Shown here: piece after piece, positions 33,182 through 41,686 of the stretch | How positions within the stretch are numbered: position 1 is the first letter of the stretch | Layout: the number at the start of each line of letters is the position of its first letter | Notes under the pieces: generated by a model | What the model saw: the letters and a program-made list of their open reading frames with translations, nothing else | Database searches by the model: none | What the model was told of the DNA's origin: nothing | Made by a program: the position numbers and the translations under genes | Source: Microvirga sp. TS319 | Lineage (GTDB): Bacteria > Pseudomonadota > Alphaproteobacteria > Rhizobiales > Beijerinckiaceae | Direction: 5' to 3' | Assembly: GCF_041276405.1 (NCBI RefSeq) | Contig: NZ_JBGGGT010000002.1 | Span: forward strand, 2,331,001 to 2,395,000 | DNA: 64,000 nt

Positions 33182-34708
33182 ATGGCGCCGCTTCTCTCGA
33201 TGCACGGGATCGACAAGCGCTTTGCCGGAATACCGGCCCTGCGCGCCGCCGAACTCGCCGTGGAGCGGGGCGAGGTCCATGCGCTCATCGGCCAGAACGG
33301 CGCGGGCAAATCGACCCTGATCAAGATCCTGACCGGATACTACGCCCGGGATGCCGGAGAGATCGTCTTCGACGGCAGGCCGGTGGCCTTCACCTCGCCG
33401 CAGGAAGCCCAGAGGGCCGGCATCAGCACGATCTACCAGGAGATCAACCTCGTGCCCTACAGGTCGGTGACGGAGAACATCTGTCTCGGCCGGGAGAAGC
33501 GCCGCTTCGGCTTTCTCGACTGGCCCGCGATGCATGCGGAAGCCCGAGGGCTTCTGGCGCGGTTCAACGTCGACATCGACGTCCATCGCCCGCTCATGGC
33601 CTATCCGACCGCCGTGCAGCAGATGGTCGCCATCGCCCGCGCCATCGGGTTCGACGCCAGGCTCGTCATCATGGACGAGCCCACATCCTCCCTCGACGAG
33701 CGCGAGGTCGAAGTGCTCTTCGGCGTGATCCGCAGGCTCAAGGAAGCGGGTGTCTCCGTCATCTTCGTCAGCCACAAGCTCGACGAACTCTATGCGGTCT
33801 GCGACCGCGTGACGATCATGCGCGACGGGCGGACCGTGCAGGTGTCGGCCATGGCGGATCTCTCCCGGCTCGACCTGGTGACGACGATGCTCGGGCGGGA
33901 ACTCACGCAGGCCCTGCGGGAGAGCCGCGAGGACGCAGACGCCGCGGCCGCGCGCGACCCCATCCTGAAGGTTCGCAATCTCGCCGTCGGACGCAAGGTC
34001 CGCGACGTCGATTTCGACGTCCGGCCCGGCGAGATCGTCGGCCTCGCGGGGCTGCTCGGCGCGGGACGCACGGAATCGGCCCGGGCCGTGTTCGGCGCCG
34101 ACCGGCCCGATGCGGGAACAATCCGCTTCGCAGGCTCCGACGGCGCGATCGCCCAGCCTGCGGACGCCATCGGGGCGGGAATGGGCTTCTGCTCCGAAGA
34201 TCGCAAGCTCGAAGGCATCATCCCGGACATGTCGGTGCGCGAGAACATGACCCTGGCCCTCATGCCGACGCTGGGACGCCGCGGCATCGTGGACGAGGGG
34301 AAAAGCCGCGCCGTCGTGGACCGCTTCATCAGGCTCCTCGGCATCCGCTGCTCGGGGCCGGAGCAGCGCATTCGCGAACTGTCGGGCGGCAATCAACAGA
34401 AGGTGCTCCTCGCCCGCTGGCTCTGCATGAACCCGAAGCTCCTCATCCTCGACGAGCCCACGCGCGGCATCGATGTCGGAGCCAAGGCCGAGATCCTCAA
34501 TCTGATCCGGGAACTCGCCGGTCAGGGCCTCGGCGTCCTGATGATCTCCTCCGAGCTGGAGGAGATCGTGGAGGCCGCAAGCCGCATCTTCGTTCTTCGC
34601 GACGGGCGCACGGTGGCCGAACTCGCGGGTGATGCCGTCAACGAGCAGACGGTCATGGCCGCGATGGCTCACGGCGATGCGGACAGACGGGAGGCCGCCC
34701 GTGGCTGA
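33182..34708 (+). CDS. CUT2 sugar ABC transporter ATPase (transporter 3)
   Basis: A 508-residue double ATPase, YtfR/RbsA type. Domain 1: Walker A GQNGAGKST near residue 37, LVIMDEPTSSL Walker B, and a weak signature (AYPTAVQQMVAIARA). Domain 2: [31 protein letters not shown] and [16 protein letters not shown]. The stop overlaps the next GTG start by 8 nt. Confidence 0.95.
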   Translation: MAPLLSMHGIDKRFAGIPALRAAELAVERGEVHALIGQNGAGKSTLIKILTGYYARDAGEIVFDGRPVAFTSPQEAQRAGISTIYQEINLVPYRSVTENICLGREKRRFGFLDWPAMHAEARGLLARFNVDIDVHRPLMAYPTAVQQMVAIARAIGFDARLVIMDEPTSSLDEREVEVLFGVIRRLKEAGVSVIFVSHKLDELYAVCDRVTIMRDGRTVQVSAMADLSRLDLVTTMLGRELTQALRESREDADAAAARDPILKVRNLAVGRKVRDVDFDVRPGEIVGLAGLLGAGRTESARAVFGADRPDAGTIRFAGSDGAIAQPADAIGAGMGFCSEDRKLEGIIPDMSVRENMTLALMPTLGRRGIVDEGKSRAVVDRFIRLLGIRCSGPEQRIRELSGGNQQKVLLARWLCMNPKLLILDEPTRGIDVGAKAEILNLIRELAGQGLGVLMISSELEEIVEAASRIFVLRDGRTVAELAGDAVNEQTVMAAMAHGDADRREAARG

Positions 34709-35732
34709 CACCGCGACGACGCTTCCTCCAGCCCCTGCTCCCGCGCCTGCTCCCGCCCCTGCCCGCGACGCGTCCCGCTTCGACACAAGGGCCTTCCTCA
34801 CCCGCTACGGGTCATGGATCGCGCTCGCGCTCCTCATCCTGATCAATCTCGCGATCACGCCGAACTTCGCCACCTGGCAGACGCTCAACGTCAACCTGAC
34901 CCAGGTCTGCACCATCGTGATCGTGGGCGTCGGGATGACGCTCGTGATCGCGACCGGCGGCATCGACCTCTCGGTCGGTGCGCTCATGGCCATCGCCGGA
35001 GCCCTCGCGCCGCTGATCTTCCTCGGCAAGCTCTTTCCCCTGCCCGATCCGGCGGTCGGCATCGCGCTCGCCTTCGTCCTGCCGGTTCTCGTCACCGGAG
35101 GCCTCGGCTGGTTCAACGGCTGGCTCGTCACGCATCTGCGCATTCAGCCGATCATCGCCACGCTCGTTCTGTTCATCGCGGGCCGCGGCATCGCCCAGGT
35201 CTTCACCAACGGCAATCTGCAGGTGTTCAACCTGCCGGACTTCCAGTTCATCGGCCTCGGGCGCGTTTTCGGCATTCCGTTTCAGGCCATCCTGATGGCC
35301 GCGATCGTGGCGGCCGCCGCCTGGATGCTCAGGCACACGGTGTTCGGGAGGCAGATTCTCGCCATCGGGGGCAACGAGCGCGCCGCGCGGCTCGCAGGGA
35401 TTCCCGTGGCCTCCGTCAAGCAGCGCGTCTATCTCATCAGCGGTCTTCTGTCGGGCATCGCGGGCCTCATCGTGATCGCCCGCAACTCCGCCGCCGACGC
35501 CAATCTCGTCGGCCTCGGCATGGAGCTCGACGCCATCGCGGCGGTGGCGGTGGGCGGAACGCTCCTGACGGGCGGACGCGCGACGGTGGTCGGAACGCTC
35601 GTGGGCGCCCTCATCATCCAGCTCGTCCGCTACACGCTGCTTGCCAACGGCGTGCCGGACGCGGCCGCCCTCGTGGCGAAGGCCGGCATCATCGTGATGG
35701 CCGTCTGGCTGCAGCGGCAGGGACAGCGGTGA
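34701..35732 (+). CDS. CUT2 sugar ABC transporter permease (transporter 3, YtfT-like)
   Basis: A 343-residue permease with GTG start after GGGAGG. The N terminus has an Ala-Pro run (residues about 9-21) produced by a 12-nt tandem duplication. Core motifs: VIATGGIDLSVGALMAIAG, IGGNERAARLAGIPVASVKQRVYLISG and AAVAVGGTLLTGGRATVVGTLVG. Confidence 0.92.
   Translation: MADTATTLPPAPAPAPAPAPARDASRFDTRAFLTRYGSWIALALLILINLAITPNFATWQTLNVNLTQVCTIVIVGVGMTLVIATGGIDLSVGALMAIAGALAPLIFLGKLFPLPDPAVGIALAFVLPVLVTGGLGWFNGWLVTHLRIQPIIATLVLFIAGRGIAQVFTNGNLQVFNLPDFQFIGLGRVFGIPFQAILMAAIVAAAAWMLRHTVFGRQILAIGGNERAARLAGIPVASVKQRVYLISGLLSGIAGLIVIARNSAADANLVGLGMELDAIAAVAVGGTLLTGGRATVVGTLVGALIIQLVRYTLLANGVPDAAALVAKAGIIVMAVWLQRQGQR
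34731..34766 (+). repeat. 12-nt tandem repeat, three units, in the permease 5' end
   Basis: GCCCCTGCTCCC-type unit repeated three times, encoding (APAP) repeats. Confidence 0.75.
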
Positions 35733-35740
35733 GGTCGGCG

Positions 35741-36718
35741 ATGGGCGGCACCATGAGCCTCAGAACCCTCCAGGCCATCGGGCGCTTCGGCGTGCTGCTC
35801 GCCCTCGTCGCCCTGATCGTGTTCGGCTGGCTGCGCTACGAGAATTTCCTCGGGAGCTTCAACGTGCTCTCGGTCCTGCGCTACAACAGCATGTTCGCCC
35901 TGGTCGCGTTGGGCATGTGCTTCGTGATCATCACCGGGGGCATCGATCTCTCGGTGGGATCGACGGCGGCCTTTGGCAGCGTGGTGGCGGCGCTCGCCTC
36001 GCCTTACGGGGCGGTGCCGGGCCTCCTCGCCGGATTGGCGGCCGGGCTGGCGATCGGCGCCTGCAACGCCTTCATCATCACCCGGCTCAACATCCTGCCC
36101 TTCATCACGACCCTGGCGACCATGCTGGCGGCGAGCGGCTGCGCGCTCCTTCTGGCCGGGAACCAATCCGTCTCCGTCTCCTACGAATCCGGATTCACGG
36201 AGTTGGGCCAGGGGGATTTCCTCGGCTTTCCGGTTCCCGCCTGGATCGCCCTCGCGGCCTATCTCCTGGGCTCGCTCATCCTCAACTTCACGTCCTTCGG
36301 CCGCACGGTCCTGGCGATCGGCGGCAACGAGGAGGCGGCGCGTCTCATGGGACTGCCCGCCAATCGGGTGAAGGCGACCGTTTACCTGGCAAGCGGCGGC
36401 CTCGCGGGCCTCGCGGGCGTGATCCTCGCGGCGCAGTTCGGCGCGGGCCAACCCATCGAGGGCGTCGGCTGGGAACTGTTCGCCATCGCGGCCGTGGTCG
36501 TCGGCGGAACGCTTCTGACGGGCGGCGTCGGATCCGTGGGCTCGACCCTTGCCGGCGTGCTGCTGCTCGGCCTGATCTTCAACATCCTGAACTTCGAGAA
36601 CGGCCTCGGCTGGATCAGCCTCTCCGCCTATTGGCAATCCGTCATCCGGGGCCTGTTCCTGCTGCTCGTGGTGGCCATCCAGGCGCGCCTGAGCGTGCGC
36701 ACGGAAGAGACCGCGTGA
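35741..36718 (+). CDS. CUT2 sugar ABC transporter permease (transporter 3, YjfF-like)
   Basis: A 325-residue permease with VIITGGIDLSVGSTAAFGS, IGGNEEAARLMGLPANRVKATVYLASGG and AAVVVGGTLLTGGVGSVGSTLAG. The ATG at 35741 has GAGGT upstream; a GTG at 35729 overlapping the previous stop (GTGA) is an equally possible start. It completes a YtfQRT-YjfF-like importer. Confidence 0.92.
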   Translation: MGGTMSLRTLQAIGRFGVLLALVALIVFGWLRYENFLGSFNVLSVLRYNSMFALVALGMCFVIITGGIDLSVGSTAAFGSVVAALASPYGAVPGLLAGLAAGLAIGACNAFIITRLNILPFITTLATMLAASGCALLLAGNQSVSVSYESGFTELGQGDFLGFPVPAWIALAAYLLGSLILNFTSFGRTVLAIGGNEEAARLMGLPANRVKATVYLASGGLAGLAGVILAAQFGAGQPIEGVGWELFAIAAVVVGGTLLTGGVGSVGSTLAGVLLLGLIFNILNFENGLGWISLSAYWQSVIRGLFLLLVVAIQARLSVRTEETA

Positions 36719-36753
36719 TTGTCGAAAATGCATTTCAACAGACGGGATGACCC

Positions 36754-37842
36754 ATGCCTCGGATGACGTCCATCGAAACCGGTTTCTACCGCATTCCGCT
36801 GCCCACCGTCCTGACGGATTCCATGCACGGCGAGATGCGGGCCTTCGAGCTCAACACCATCCGCATCCGCGACTCGGACGGCGCCGAGGGCGTGGGCTAC
36901 ACCTTCACGGTCGGGCGCAACGGAGCCGCCATCGACGCGGTCCTGACCCGGGAGCTTCCGGAGATCATGGACGGCGAGGAGGCCGACGAGATCGAACGGC
37001 TCTGGCACAAGGCGTGGTGGGCGCTCCATTACGGCGGACGGGGCGGGCCGACGGTTCTGGCGATCTCCGCCTTCGACATGGCCTTGTGGGATCTCAAGGC
37101 CCGGCGCGCCGGCCTCCCGCTCTGGAAGGCCCTCGGCGGGTATGATCCGAAGGTGCCCTGCTACGCGGGCGGCATCGATCTCGACCTGCCTCTCGACGAT
37201 CTGCTGCGTCAGACCGACGGCAACCTCGGCAAGGGTTTTCGGGCCATCAAGATGAAGGTCGGCCGCGCGAACCTGTTCGAGGACGTGGAGCGCGTCAAAG
37301 CGATGCGCGAGCATCTCGGGGAAGGGTTCCCTCTCATGGCGGACGCCAACATGAAATGGAGCGTCGACGGAGCCATCCGGGCGGCCCGCGCCTTTCAGCC
37401 CTTCGACCTCACCTGGCTGGAGGAGCCCACCATCCCGGACGACCCGGCGGGCCATGCCCGCATCGTCCGCGAGGGCGGGCTGCCCATCGCCGCTGGCGAA
37501 AACCTGCGCAGCTTGTGGGAGTTCAGGCTCTATGTCGCGGGCGGCGGCGTCACCTATCCGGAGCCCGACGTCACCAATTGCGGCGGCGTCACGCCGTTCA
37601 TGAAGATCGCCCACCTTGCGGAGGCCTTCAACCTGCCGGTCACGAGCCACGGAGCGCACGACGTGACCGTCCATCTTCTCGCCGCCTGCCCCAACCGCTC
37701 CTATCTCGAGGCCCACGGCTTCGGGCTCGAGCGGTATATCGCCGAGCCGCTCGAGATCCGGGACGGCAACGCCCTCGCGCCGAACCGTCCGGGCCACGGC
37801 ATCGCCTTCGACTGGCACGGTCTCGAACGGATCAAAGCCTGA
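36754..37842 (+). CDS. Enolase-superfamily sugar-acid dehydratase (mandelate racemase group)
   Basis: A 362-residue enzyme with an N-terminal capping domain (1-125) and a TIM-barrel. Catalytic features: KMKVGRA (KxK bases, near residue 165), metal ligands in PLMADANMKW, DLTWLEEP and PIAAGENL, and the His of the His-Asp dyad in VTSHGAHDVTVHLLAA. It resembles galactarate/talarate and related acid-sugar dehydratases; at 362 residues it is shorter than the 430-440-residue L-fuconate dehydratase. Followed by the SDR gene with a 24-nt gap, so the two probably act in sequence. Confidence 0.88.
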   Translation: MPRMTSIETGFYRIPLPTVLTDSMHGEMRAFELNTIRIRDSDGAEGVGYTFTVGRNGAAIDAVLTRELPEIMDGEEADEIERLWHKAWWALHYGGRGGPTVLAISAFDMALWDLKARRAGLPLWKALGGYDPKVPCYAGGIDLDLPLDDLLRQTDGNLGKGFRAIKMKVGRANLFEDVERVKAMREHLGEGFPLMADANMKWSVDGAIRAARAFQPFDLTWLEEPTIPDDPAGHARIVREGGLPIAAGENLRSLWEFRLYVAGGGVTYPEPDVTNCGGVTPFMKIAHLAEAFNLPVTSHGAHDVTVHLLAACPNRSYLEAHGFGLERYIAEPLEIRDGNALAPNRPGHGIAFDWHGLERIKA

Positions 37843-37866
37843 CACCCGCATTGGGAAACGCTCGCC

Positions 37867-38622
37867 ATGAACCCATTCTCAGACACCCTTCTGGCCGGAA
37901 AGACCGCCCTGGTGACGGCGGCCGCGCAAGGCATCGGCCGCGCATCGGCGCTCGCCCTCGCCGACGCGGGCGCGGCGGTCTTCGCGACCGACATCAACGA
38001 GGAGGCGCTCGCTTCCCTGGCCGAGGAGCGCCCCGTCATCACGCCGCTGCGCCTCGACGTCCGCGACCGCGCTTCCATCGCGGCGGTCCATGAGCGCACG
38101 GGGCCGGTCGAGATCCTGTTCAACTGCGCCGGAACCGTGCATCAGGGTCCCCTGCTCGCCTGCGACGACGAGGCCTGGGACTTCTCCATGGACCTCAACG
38201 TCACGGCCATGTTCCGCATGATCCGCGCCTATCTGCCCGCCATGGTGGAGCGGGGCTCGGGATCGATCGTCAACATGAGTTCCGTCGCAGGCGCCGTCAA
38301 AGGCGTGGCGAACCGCGCCGCCTATTGCGCCACCAAGGCGGCGGTGGCGGGGCTCACCCGCTCCATCGCGGCCGATTACGTCACGGCGGGCGTGCGCTGC
38401 AACGCCATCTGTCCCGGCACGGTCGAGACGCCGTCGCTCCACGAGCGCATGCGCGCCCAGGGGGATTACGAGACCGCGCGCGCCGCCTTCATCGCCCGCC
38501 AGCCCATGGGGCGGCTCGGCACGCCGGAGGAAATCGCGGCTCTCGTCGTCTATCTCGCCAGCGACGCCGCCGCCTACACGACCGGACAGCTTCACATCAT
38601 CGACGGCGGCTGGACAGGCTGA
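37867..38622 (+). CDS. Short-chain dehydrogenase, likely 2-keto-3-deoxy-L-fuconate dehydrogenase
   Basis: A 251-residue NAD(P) Rossmann enzyme: TAAAQGIGRA cofactor loop, VFATDI with the Asp that favours NAD, NCAGTV, catalytic Ser in NMSSVAG and YCATK. The segment ICPGTVETPSLHERMRAQGD with FIARQPMGRLGTPEEIAAL is very like the 2-keto-3-deoxy-L-fuconate dehydrogenase branch, which carries Arg residues that hold the acid substrate. It would oxidise the product of a fuconate dehydratase to the 2,4-diketo acid. No diketo-acid hydrolase follows in this window. Confidence 0.85.
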   Translation: MNPFSDTLLAGKTALVTAAAQGIGRASALALADAGAAVFATDINEEALASLAEERPVITPLRLDVRDRASIAAVHERTGPVEILFNCAGTVHQGPLLACDDEAWDFSMDLNVTAMFRMIRAYLPAMVERGSGSIVNMSSVAGAVKGVANRAAYCATKAAVAGLTRSIAADYVTAGVRCNAICPGTVETPSLHERMRAQGDYETARAAFIARQPMGRLGTPEEIAALVVYLASDAAAYTTGQLHIIDGGWTG

Positions 38623-38671
38623 TCGAGGGACATCCCGACCGCGCATGGGAATGGCAGAAAAGGGTTCAGGC

Positions 38672-40405
38672 ATGAAAGAGCGTTTCGACCATATCGTCGT
38701 CGGCGGGGGCTCTTCAGGGTCGGTCGCGGCGGCCCGGCTGGTCAACGAGGGCGCCCGCGTGCTGCTGCTGGAAGGCGGCTATTCGCACCGCCATCCGCTC
38801 CTCGACATGCCGCCGGGGATCTTCAAGATGATCAACGGCAGCAAGTACATGCGCTATCACCACACGGTGCCGCAGGAGCATCTCGACGGGCGCGTGCACG
38901 ACATTCCGCAGGCCAACGTCCTGGGCGGCGGCTCGTCGGTCAACGCTCAGGTCTACATGCGCGGACGACCCTCCGACTACGACGAATGGCACGAGCTTCT
39001 GCGCGGCGAGAACGACTATCCGGGCTGGGGCTGGGCCGACGTGCTGCCGCACTTCCGCACCATGGAGGGCAACAACCGCTTCTACAACGACCTGCACGGG
39101 GCGGATGGCCCCCTGCTCGTCTCCGATCCCGGGCACATCAACGACCTGTCGCGCTGGTTCGTGCAATCCATGCAGGCCTTGGGCGAGCCGTTCAATCCCG
39201 ATTTCAACGGCCCGACGCAGCGCGGCGTCGGCTTCTACCAGTTCATGAACCGGCGCGGCAAACGCAGCAGCGCGGCCTACGCCTTTCTCGCGCCGCTCGC
39301 CGACAATCCCAATCTCGTGATCCGCCTGCAATCGCGCGTGCGCAGGATCGAGATCGAGAACGGCCGCGCCGTCGGCGTCACCTACCGCGATTCCAAGGGC
39401 ACCGATCATCGGGTCCATGCCGACGGCGAGATCATCATGGCCTCGGGCTCGCTCGTGACGCCCCAGTTGCTCATGCTCTCGGGCATCGGCCCGGCCGATC
39501 GCCTGAAGGAGCATGGGATCACGTGCATCGCCGATCTCCCGGGCGTCGGCGAGAACCTGATCGACCATCCCGAGGTTCCGATGATCGCAGTGGCGAACGG
39601 CCCCCACGGCTATTACAAGCAGGGCGTCGGCTGGCGGATGCTGCTCAACGGCCTTCATTTCAGGCTGTTCAAAAGCGGTCCCATCCTGTCCGCCGGCGTG
39701 GAGGCCGGCGCTTTCGTGAACCCGGTGGACCCCGACGGCGAGCCGACGATACAGGCCTTCTGCGTGCCGATCGTCTATCTCGACCGCGATACGCTCGGCC
39801 TCGTCCAGGACACCTACGGCGTGACGATCACCACGGTGGTGGTGAAGCCGAAATCCCGCGGGTTCGTCCGCCTCCGCTCGGCCGATCCGGACGACATGCC
39901 CCTCGTCTCGCCCAATCTGCTCAAGGACCCGGCGGATGCCCGCACCATGATCGACGGGCAGCGCTTCTTCCTGCGGGCCTTCCGGACGAGCCCGCTTTCG
40001 GACAGGATCGCGCGCATCGCGATCCCCGATCCGGACGATCTCAGCGACGAGGCGCTCATGAAGCATTGCCGCCGCTTCGTGAAGACCAACTATCATCCGA
40101 GCGGCACCTGCCGGATGGGCACGTCCAGCGATCCCATGGCGGTGCTCGACGCGCGGCTGCGCGTGCGCGGCATCGACAACCTGCGGGTCTGCGATCTCTC
40201 GGCGATGCCGAACATCAACGCGGGCAACACCAACGCTCCGGCGATGATGCTCGGAAGCCGCTGCGCGGAGCTGATCACCGGGCGTCCCACGCTCACCACG
40301 GCCCAGTTCGGCCCGCGCCTGTCCGAGCAGGGCGACATGAGCGTCGCTAGCGCATCGTGCGGAAAAGTGGATCCGGTTTTCCGCTCAAACGATGCGCTCT
40401 TCTAG
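38672..40405 (+). CDS. GMC family FAD-dependent oxidoreductase (choline dehydrogenase-like)
   Basis: A 577-residue flavoenzyme. FAD loop IVVGGGSSGSVAAARL at residues 7-22, GMC signature 1 in NVLGGGSSVNAQVYMRG, signature 2 in GSLVTPQLLMLSGIGPAD, and the C-terminal catalytic His-His/Asn region (NYHPSGTCRMG, then NINAGNTNAPAMM). No signal peptide, so cytoplasmic. It may oxidise a sugar or sugar alcohol belonging to the island. The last 16 or so residues (ASASCGKVDPVFRSNDALF) come from a C-type repeat that also supplies the TAG stop. Confidence 0.9.
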   Translation: MKERFDHIVVGGGSSGSVAAARLVNEGARVLLLEGGYSHRHPLLDMPPGIFKMINGSKYMRYHHTVPQEHLDGRVHDIPQANVLGGGSSVNAQVYMRGRPSDYDEWHELLRGENDYPGWGWADVLPHFRTMEGNNRFYNDLHGADGPLLVSDPGHINDLSRWFVQSMQALGEPFNPDFNGPTQRGVGFYQFMNRRGKRSSAAYAFLAPLADNPNLVIRLQSRVRRIEIENGRAVGVTYRDSKGTDHRVHADGEIIMASGSLVTPQLLMLSGIGPADRLKEHGITCIADLPGVGENLIDHPEVPMIAVANGPHGYYKQGVGWRMLLNGLHFRLFKSGPILSAGVEAGAFVNPVDPDGEPTIQAFCVPIVYLDRDTLGLVQDTYGVTITTVVVKPKSRGFVRLRSADPDDMPLVSPNLLKDPADARTMIDGQRFFLRAFRTSPLSDRIARIAIPDPDDLSDEALMKHCRRFVKTNYHPSGTCRMGTSSDPMAVLDARLRVRGIDNLRVCDLSAMPNINAGNTNAPAMMLGSRCAELITGRPTLTTAQFGPRLSEQGDMSVASASCGKVDPVFRSNDALF

Positions 40406-40546
40406 GCTGGAGCATCGGATCCGATCCCAAAAGTGGAGTCCACTTTTGGGTCCGATGCTCTAGCCTGAGCTGACCCTGGAGCGGTCCTCTCGGCCTCGTC
40501 AGCGCATCGTGCGAAAAAGTGGATCCCACTTCCCGCGTCCGACGCT
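40350..40546. repeat. Three palindromes at the GMC/GGDEF 3' junction
   Basis: C-type 40350-40397 (inside the GMC coding end), B-type 40410-40460, and a C/B hybrid 40502-40546 that touches the GGDEF stop. The convergent genes are thus separated almost only by repeats. Confidence 0.85.
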
Positions 40547-41686
40547 TTACCCGGCGACCTTGACCCGCTCGGCCACCTGGATCCGGTTGCGGCCGGCCCG
40601 CTTGGCGCGGTAGAGCGCCTCGTCGGCCGCGGCATAGGCCGGGTCGAACGGCTCGAAGGCCCCACGCACGGCAACGCCGACGGACAGGGTCAACCGGACC
40701 GTCGCCTTCGCGGCAACGATGGGCGTCTTCTCCATGATGGCCAGCAGCTCACCGAGGGCGGGAAGAAGCTCGTCGACGGAGCCGGTCGACGCGATCAGCG
40801 CGAACTCCTCGCCCCCGAAGCGGCCGACCGCGCCATAGGGCGTCAGATGTCCGGCGATGATCTTTCCGACGGCCTGGAGAACGGAGTCGCCGACCTGGTG
40901 GCCGTAGGTATCGTTCACCGCCTTGAAATGATCGATGTCCATCAGCACGAGCACGACGGCCTGCTCCGCCGCGCTTTCGTTGAGCTCCACCAGGGAGCGC
41001 CGGTTGGCGAGCCCCGTGAGCATGTCGTGCCGCGCCCAATGGTCGTTGTCGCGCTCGGCCCGCATGGTGGAAACGAGCATCCCGTTGAGCCGGTAGACCG
41101 CCTTGCTCATGGCGTAGAGATAGAACGGGATCTGCAGACCGCTCAGCAACATGATCGGCTCGCCCGACAGCAACGCACCGAGACAGGCCGGCCCGAAGCT
41201 CAGCACGATCATGGCCGTCGCCAGCCGTTGCGCGGCGAAATTCCTGAAACAGATCCCGCCCATCATGGCGGCCGCCGAGAGGCATGCCAGCGCCGCCACG
41301 ACCCAGTCTCCGCTCAGCAGGCTGATGAAGGCCCCGGCGCCGACGCCAAAGGCCCAGGCGAGCGCGAGAAGGAGATACAGATCCGTCGGCGTCTCCTGCT
41401 GCCGCGCCGCGCCCCGATAGGCGATCAGGATCACCCAGGTCCGCACGATCCCGAGCAGGACCTCGAGCCCGAACCAGGCCAGGAACAGCGGCTCGGGTTT
41501 GCGCAGGGCGATGACGGCCGATACCAGAATCGTATTGGCGACGCCTCCGATGAAGATCGGCAACGTCCCGAACAGGTTCGAGATCAGGGCGTGGCGGATC
41601 GCGGTCGGGACATCCTTGCCCGGGTCGGCCAGCCAGCGCGTGAACCGCCACTTCGGCAAGCTGAATGTTCTCGTCGTGTCTACCAT
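40547..41686 (-). CDS. Membrane-bound diguanylate cyclase (GGDEF)
   Basis: A 379-residue protein: about five or six membrane segments in residues 35-205, then a GGDEF domain (215-375) with DMLTGLANRR, LMDIDHFKAVNDTYGHQVGD and the active GRFGGEEFALI. GGEEF is a working variant, so c-di-GMP synthesis is likely. The RxxD inhibitory site expected just before GGEEF is missing (TPYG there), so product feedback by the usual I-site is not expected. No linked effector; it lies outside the sugar operon. Confidence 0.92.
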   Translation of the reverse strand: MVDTTRTFSLPKWRFTRWLADPGKDVPTAIRHALISNLFGTLPIFIGGVANTILVSAVIALRKPEPLFLAWFGLEVLLGIVRTWVILIAYRGAARQQETPTDLYLLLALAWAFGVGAGAFISLLSGDWVVAALACLSAAAMMGGICFRNFAAQRLATAMIVLSFGPACLGALLSGEPIMLLSGLQIPFYLYAMSKAVYRLNGMLVSTMRAERDNDHWARHDMLTGLANRRSLVELNESAAEQAVVLVLMDIDHFKAVNDTYGHQVGDSVLQAVGKIIAGHLTPYGAVGRFGGEEFALIASTGSVDELLPALGELLAIMEKTPIVAAKATVRLTLSVGVAVRGAFEPFDPAYAAADEALYRAKRAGRNRIQVAERVKVAG

